Positions 61,102 to 64,000 of a stretch of DNA of 64,000 bases are shown here, piece by piece (within the stretch, counting starts at the first letter, position 1; each line of letters starts with the position of its first letter). Below the pieces are notes generated by a model that was not told where the DNA came from, ran no database searches, and saw only the letters and a list, made by a program, of their open reading frames with translations. The position numbers and the translations under genes are program-made. The stretch is from assembly GCF_900205965.1 (NCBI RefSeq), contig NZ_OAOF01000001.1:519388-583387 (forward strand), given 5' to 3'. The stretch comes from Lacrimispora amygdalina (lineage in GTDB: Bacteria; Bacillota; Clostridia; Lachnospirales; Lachnospiraceae).

Positions 61102-62152
61102 CTACTTTTTATTATCTTGGTTTTCCTCCGCGTTTGGCGAACTATAAAACCATAAATTTGTTTCTTGAGTGTATCCCCAATATTGATCTTTATTATTCAT
61201 AAAATCATCACCACACTTAAGTATTAAAGGTTTTCCACCATTCCAGTTATCATCTTTTACTAATTCCCCATTTTTTAATTGAAACATAATATAGACATAA
61301 TGGGAATTAAGAGAAGAATCAGCAGTTCCATCATTAGCCGATATTTCATAGCATAAATCAACTCCTCCAGATAACGGACTATTTGTAATATACACTCCAC
61401 CATCATGCGATAAACCAAATGTTATATCTTCCTTATCGTCAATTGGGTTTTTAAAGACAAAGGTGTCATAAGATAGGCTATAGCCCTTTTTATTTAGTTC
61501 TTCTACTTCCGCTTCAAATAAGTCGGGCTGAGGGAGCACCATTTTCCATCGACCATCTTTTTTAGTTAACAATATCTCACTGTGAGTGATTCTTGTCGCA
61601 AAGTTTGTCTGAAGGCTTAGAAAGATATCATTATTACCATCCGAATCAATATCTTTTATATCAATGTTTGTATAATAAAGAATATTATTATCGGGGTATT
61701 CATCTACAAAATATCTTATATATGAGATATCATAAGCTGGACTGGAACCTATAATTTGATTGAGTAAACTTTCATTCTTTCTTTCAAATAAAGCAATAAC
61801 TCTCCCCTTGTTTTTTTCAGTGGTGAACTCACTATAAGTCACTAATACATTGGAATCTGATACTGATTCATACCATCCATTGTAAGGTATAACAATCTTC
61901 ATATCATTAATTGAAGTTTCTTTTATGTTAGCACATATTTTACTTTTCAAATATTTCTCCAACTCAGCCCCACTCTTATTCCCTGGCGAATATTGGCGCA
62001 AACAAAACAAAATGGTTATAGTCATAACTGAAACTATTGCACCTTTTATAAATTCTGCTAACCATTTAGTATTTCTTAGCTCTTCTTTATCTTCTTTTAG
62101 AACCTCTGCCGATGTTAAGCGAAGTTTTATTAGTTCTATATAATTTTTTCAT
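61102..62152 (-). pseudogene. Membrane-anchored accessory protein with a homopolymer frameshift
   Basis: A strong start (GGAGG, then ATG at 62152) runs into A6 and is out of frame with the rest. With A5 the frame gives MKNYIELIKLRLTSAEVLKE, a membrane helix (GAIVSVMTITILFCL) and the 307-residue body. The body is extracytoplasmic, with DIKDIDSDGNNDIFLSLQTNF like an integrin-type DxDxDG calcium loop. It is either a frameshifted gene or one switched by slippage. Family unknown. Confidence 0.65.
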
Positions 62153-62383
62153 TTGTACCTCCAAAGACACATTTATCATACACCAATTTTTTCCAAAAGA
62201 AAAGCACCCAGTTTCCCAGGTGCTCCCTCTCATTCCTTCACTTCAATATATGCCTTTTTAAACTCCCCCTCCTAGTTCTTGCAATCTTTACCGATAAATC
62301 AATATTTATATCCTTACATCTTGTTATAACAGTTTAAAGGGTTATATTTCATTCCAAGTCCGCATTTAACATTGAACTTATTC
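62153..62383. other. Intergenic region
   Basis: No gene. A hairpin AAGCACCC...GGTGCTCC near 62202-62226 may be a terminator of the gene at 62384 or its neighbour. Confidence 0.4.
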
Positions 62384-63298
62384 TCACATATTGTTTAATA
62401 TCTTTTGTTTTCTTTCATTAAATTCGATTTCTGAAATTGCTCCCATATCAAGCAAATCTTTTAATGCTTTTATCTCCTCCAATGCTTTTACCGCCCCAGT
62501 GGCCGTTACATGCGTTTGTATTTTAAAGCATTTCAGTTTAGCATCTATATCAGTATTGCATTTCACAGATAACTTAAAAGATTCTCCTGTTTCAGGATTC
62601 TCCAGGGTTAAAAAAGCTATTGTATCGTTCTCTACCTGCCTTTCAACTGTAGTAGAGTTCGTGCTTGCGGCTCCCACAGTTTTGGATTTTCCTTTACTTC
62701 CTGCTCCCATAGCACCGCCAACAAGTGTTCCGACAGGTCCGAACGCGCTCCCAATAACTGCACCTAATCCGATCTTAAGTGCTTTGCCCTTTTTCTTTGT
62801 CTCACTATTACTTGATGTCTGTCCAGATGCATTAATAATTTTATTGTACTCAGGACCACTCCATTCATAATCAGTCATGGTATAATAGATCCGGTTATCG
62901 TCATTAAAATACACTCCGCCATCTGAACGCTGCTTTATAGTTACGCTTTGGGAGGAAAGGCCCAGTTCTTTATGACCATTAATTATGAATATCATCGCGC
63001 TATGCTCTTTCTCCAAATCTTCATTAGTCACGCTAATTATTGATAGTTCCGGGCATGCATTTGTTATGTAGTCAATTGCCTGACCTATTTTATCATTGGA
63101 GATCTTATTATACTTAAATCTTCTCTTTTTTTCTTTAGTTATAAAATCGATAAACCCAGGACTACGTGTTTCAGCATATTTGTAGTCGATCCGCTTCATA
63201 TCCACATATTCCACCGCTTCTCTGCTTCCAAGTAAAGTAATGATGCTAATTCCCTTTTTACCTATAAACAAATCCTCTGTAATTCCTTTTATACTCAT
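62384..63298 (-). CDS. PH-like / glycine-zipper / SHOCT-domain protein
   Basis: 304 residues. The N-terminal part (about 1-95) looks like a PH-type domain (GISIITLLGSREAVEYVDMKRIDYKY). A glycine-zipper segment (AVIGSAFGPVGTLVGGAMGAG, about 190-212) could insert in membranes. The C-terminus is a SHOCT-like helix pair (LKDLLDMGAISEIEFNERKQKIL). The ATG at 63298 follows GAGGTGGGG. It lies next to attR, where prophages often carry host-fitness or anti-phage genes. Function unknown. Confidence 0.7.
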   Translation of the reverse strand: MSIKGITEDLFIGKKGISIITLLGSREAVEYVDMKRIDYKYAETRSPGFIDFITKEKKRRFKYNKISNDKIGQAIDYITNACPELSIISVTNEDLEKEHSAMIFIINGHKELGLSSQSVTIKQRSDGGVYFNDDNRIYYTMTDYEWSGPEYNKIINASGQTSSNSETKKKGKALKIGLGAVIGSAFGPVGTLVGGAMGAGSKGKSKTVGAASTNSTTVERQVENDTIAFLTLENPETGESFKLSVKCNTDIDAKLKCFKIQTHVTATGAVKALEEIKALKDLLDMGAISEIEFNERKQKILNNM

Positions 63299-63490
63299 TT
63301 CCCCACCTCGTTTTATAATCATATAGAATATTTTACAATATAATTACTCAGAAGAAAATACCAATCATGCTGCACGTGTATTTTTTTCTTAGCAATTTAT
63401 TTATGTAAAGGTAATCAAGCCATACAAACAGTAGGGTAAATCAGACGAATTATAGGCATCTAAATGTTATTCTAAGTCCACATGATGAAA

Positions 63491-63526
63491 CGTCACGGTA
63501 TTCCTGGAATTCATAACACCGTGACG
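63491..63526. repeat. Inverted repeat near the right end
   Basis: CGTCACGGT (63491-63499) and ACCGTGACG (63518-63526) with an 18-base loop. No T-run follows in either direction. A possible protein-binding site. Confidence 0.7.
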
Positions 63527-63552
63527 AGATATAAAAGTACGTTATATTAAAT

Positions 63553-63583
63553 TTGTGCCTGACACCATTTTTACACCATTTCA
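63553..63583. promoter_or_regulatory. Third copy of the integrase-type arm motif
   Basis: TGACACCATTTTTACACCAT recurs here, about 130 bases inside attR, in addition to the copies within both att repeats. It may be an arm-type integrase site. Confidence 0.55.
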
Positions 63584-63682
63584 CATAAATAGAGTTAACA
63601 TGAGATAAACAGAAATCATCCGTTTAACTATACTTTTTGAGTTAGATAAAACACTATAAACATAGATAAATTGTTTCGAAAC

Positions 63683-63844
63683 AATGTTCTACATTTAATA
63701 TACTCATTAAAAAAACTCCTTTATCTATGGGGATATTTCACTTTTCCTTAGTGTATTTATGGTTCGGCACCATTTTACACCATTTTTATTTGGAACAACA
63801 TAATTCTACATGACAAAAGCTATTAAGGCAAGCAAAAAGCCCAC
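63683..63844. repeat. Right attachment-site repeat (attR)
   Basis: Imperfect copy of 46727-46891. It holds an AAAGGAG site and the first eight codons of the ABC-F gene (MSILNVEH), then runs into unrelated sequence and a stop codon about nine codons later. It defines the right end of the 17-kb element. Confidence 0.88.
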
Positions 63845-63889
63845 TATTTAGTGACCCATCCACGGTTTTCCATGTGCCTGCTGTAAACG

Positions 63890-63962
63890 GCAAGTACTTT
63901 CCAGCAAAAAATGGAAATTATTTTCCAGCACTTTTTGGCAAATAAAATCCAGCACTTATGCT
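63890..63962. repeat. Short repeats resembling IS21-family termini
   Basis: Read on the minus strand TGCTGGA occurs three times at about 25-base spacing, with TTGCC or TTCC in between. IS21-type elements carry such multiple terminal repeats. No transposase gene is inside the window, so this is a remnant or the edge of an element that continues to the right. Confidence 0.45.
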
Positions 63963-63970
63963 TATATTCC

Positions 63971-63999
63971 CCTGCGGATAGTCCGCAGGGATTTTTTTA
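63971..63999 (+). terminator. Perfect terminator at the window end
   Basis: CCCTGCGGA-TAG-TCCGCAGGG followed by ATTTTTTT. The gene it serves is not visible here. Confidence 0.85.
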
Positions 64000-64000
64000 A

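Noticed and set aside
60909..61147. Short hydrophobic frames that could be a third small toxin
   Set aside because: No ribosome binding site with sensible spacing, no convergent promoter and no similarity to the two holin-like peptides.

Overview
The window reads as a chromosomal segment of a low- to mid-GC Gram-positive anaerobe, most likely a Lachnospiraceae clostridium of the Lacrimispora / Clostridium saccharolyticum type. The grounds are the block rpmG-secE-nusG-rplK-rplA-rplJ-rplL, the order rho - rpmE - DUF1385 - prmC - prfA, AGGAGG ribosome binding sites throughout, an orphan pta, and lineage-typical phage and recombinase genes. This assignment is an inference from gene content and style; no 16S gene is present.

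Region by region. 1-0.3 kb: a small type I toxin-antitoxin locus (holin-like toxin and a convergent antisense RNA). 0.35-6.8 kb: translation termination, L31, Rho and RarA housekeeping genes. 7-11 kb: a GH5 glycosidase without signal peptide, a metal-binding membrane protein, a polysaccharide deacetylase remnant and a chemoreceptor. 11.3-21.7 kb: pta followed by a long one-way row of small single-domain genes (VOC, several GNAT acetyltransferases, an RmlC-like epimerase, DUF3781, DsbA-like, NQO-like, an MmcQ-GNAT fusion, and a methyltransferase broken by an amber codon). 21.7-26.8 kb: a two-gene RND efflux system with a divergent TetR regulator. 26.8-30.1 kb: a decayed element with a frameshifted large serine recombinase, a surface protein and ssb. 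30.4-32.1 kb: a truncated deacetylase, a cytidylate-kinase-like protein and a cold shock gene. 32.3-35.8 kb: the ribosomal protein operon with its RNA leaders. 36-38.8 kb: rfbD-rfbB-rfbA. 38.9-46.75 kb: a MerR-methyltransferase fusion, a GNAT, ComF, RecD2, MreB/Mbl, a candidate small RNA and an ABC-F ATPase.

46.7-63.85 kb is an integrated element flanked by imperfect direct repeats of about 165 bp. The repeats include the ribosome binding site and the first eight codons of the ABC-F gene. The element carries a tyrosine integrase; a divergent promoter switch with a Cro/CI-type repressor; a second copy of the type I toxin-antitoxin system; and a long leftward transcription unit. That unit runs HTH proteins, a replication initiator with iterons inside the gene, a DnaC-type loader, a J-domain protein, tail-chaperone-like small genes, an 899-residue tape measure protein, two further HTH proteins and a sigma-70-family factor. 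Next to the right repeat are three accessory genes of unknown role. There is no terminase, portal, capsid, tail tube, baseplate or lysis gene. It is either a heavily deleted prophage or a phage satellite that supplies its own tape measure to a helper phage. The second reading is the most interesting hypothesis in the window.

The last 150 bases hold short repeats resembling the ends of IS21-family elements and a perfect terminator hairpin.
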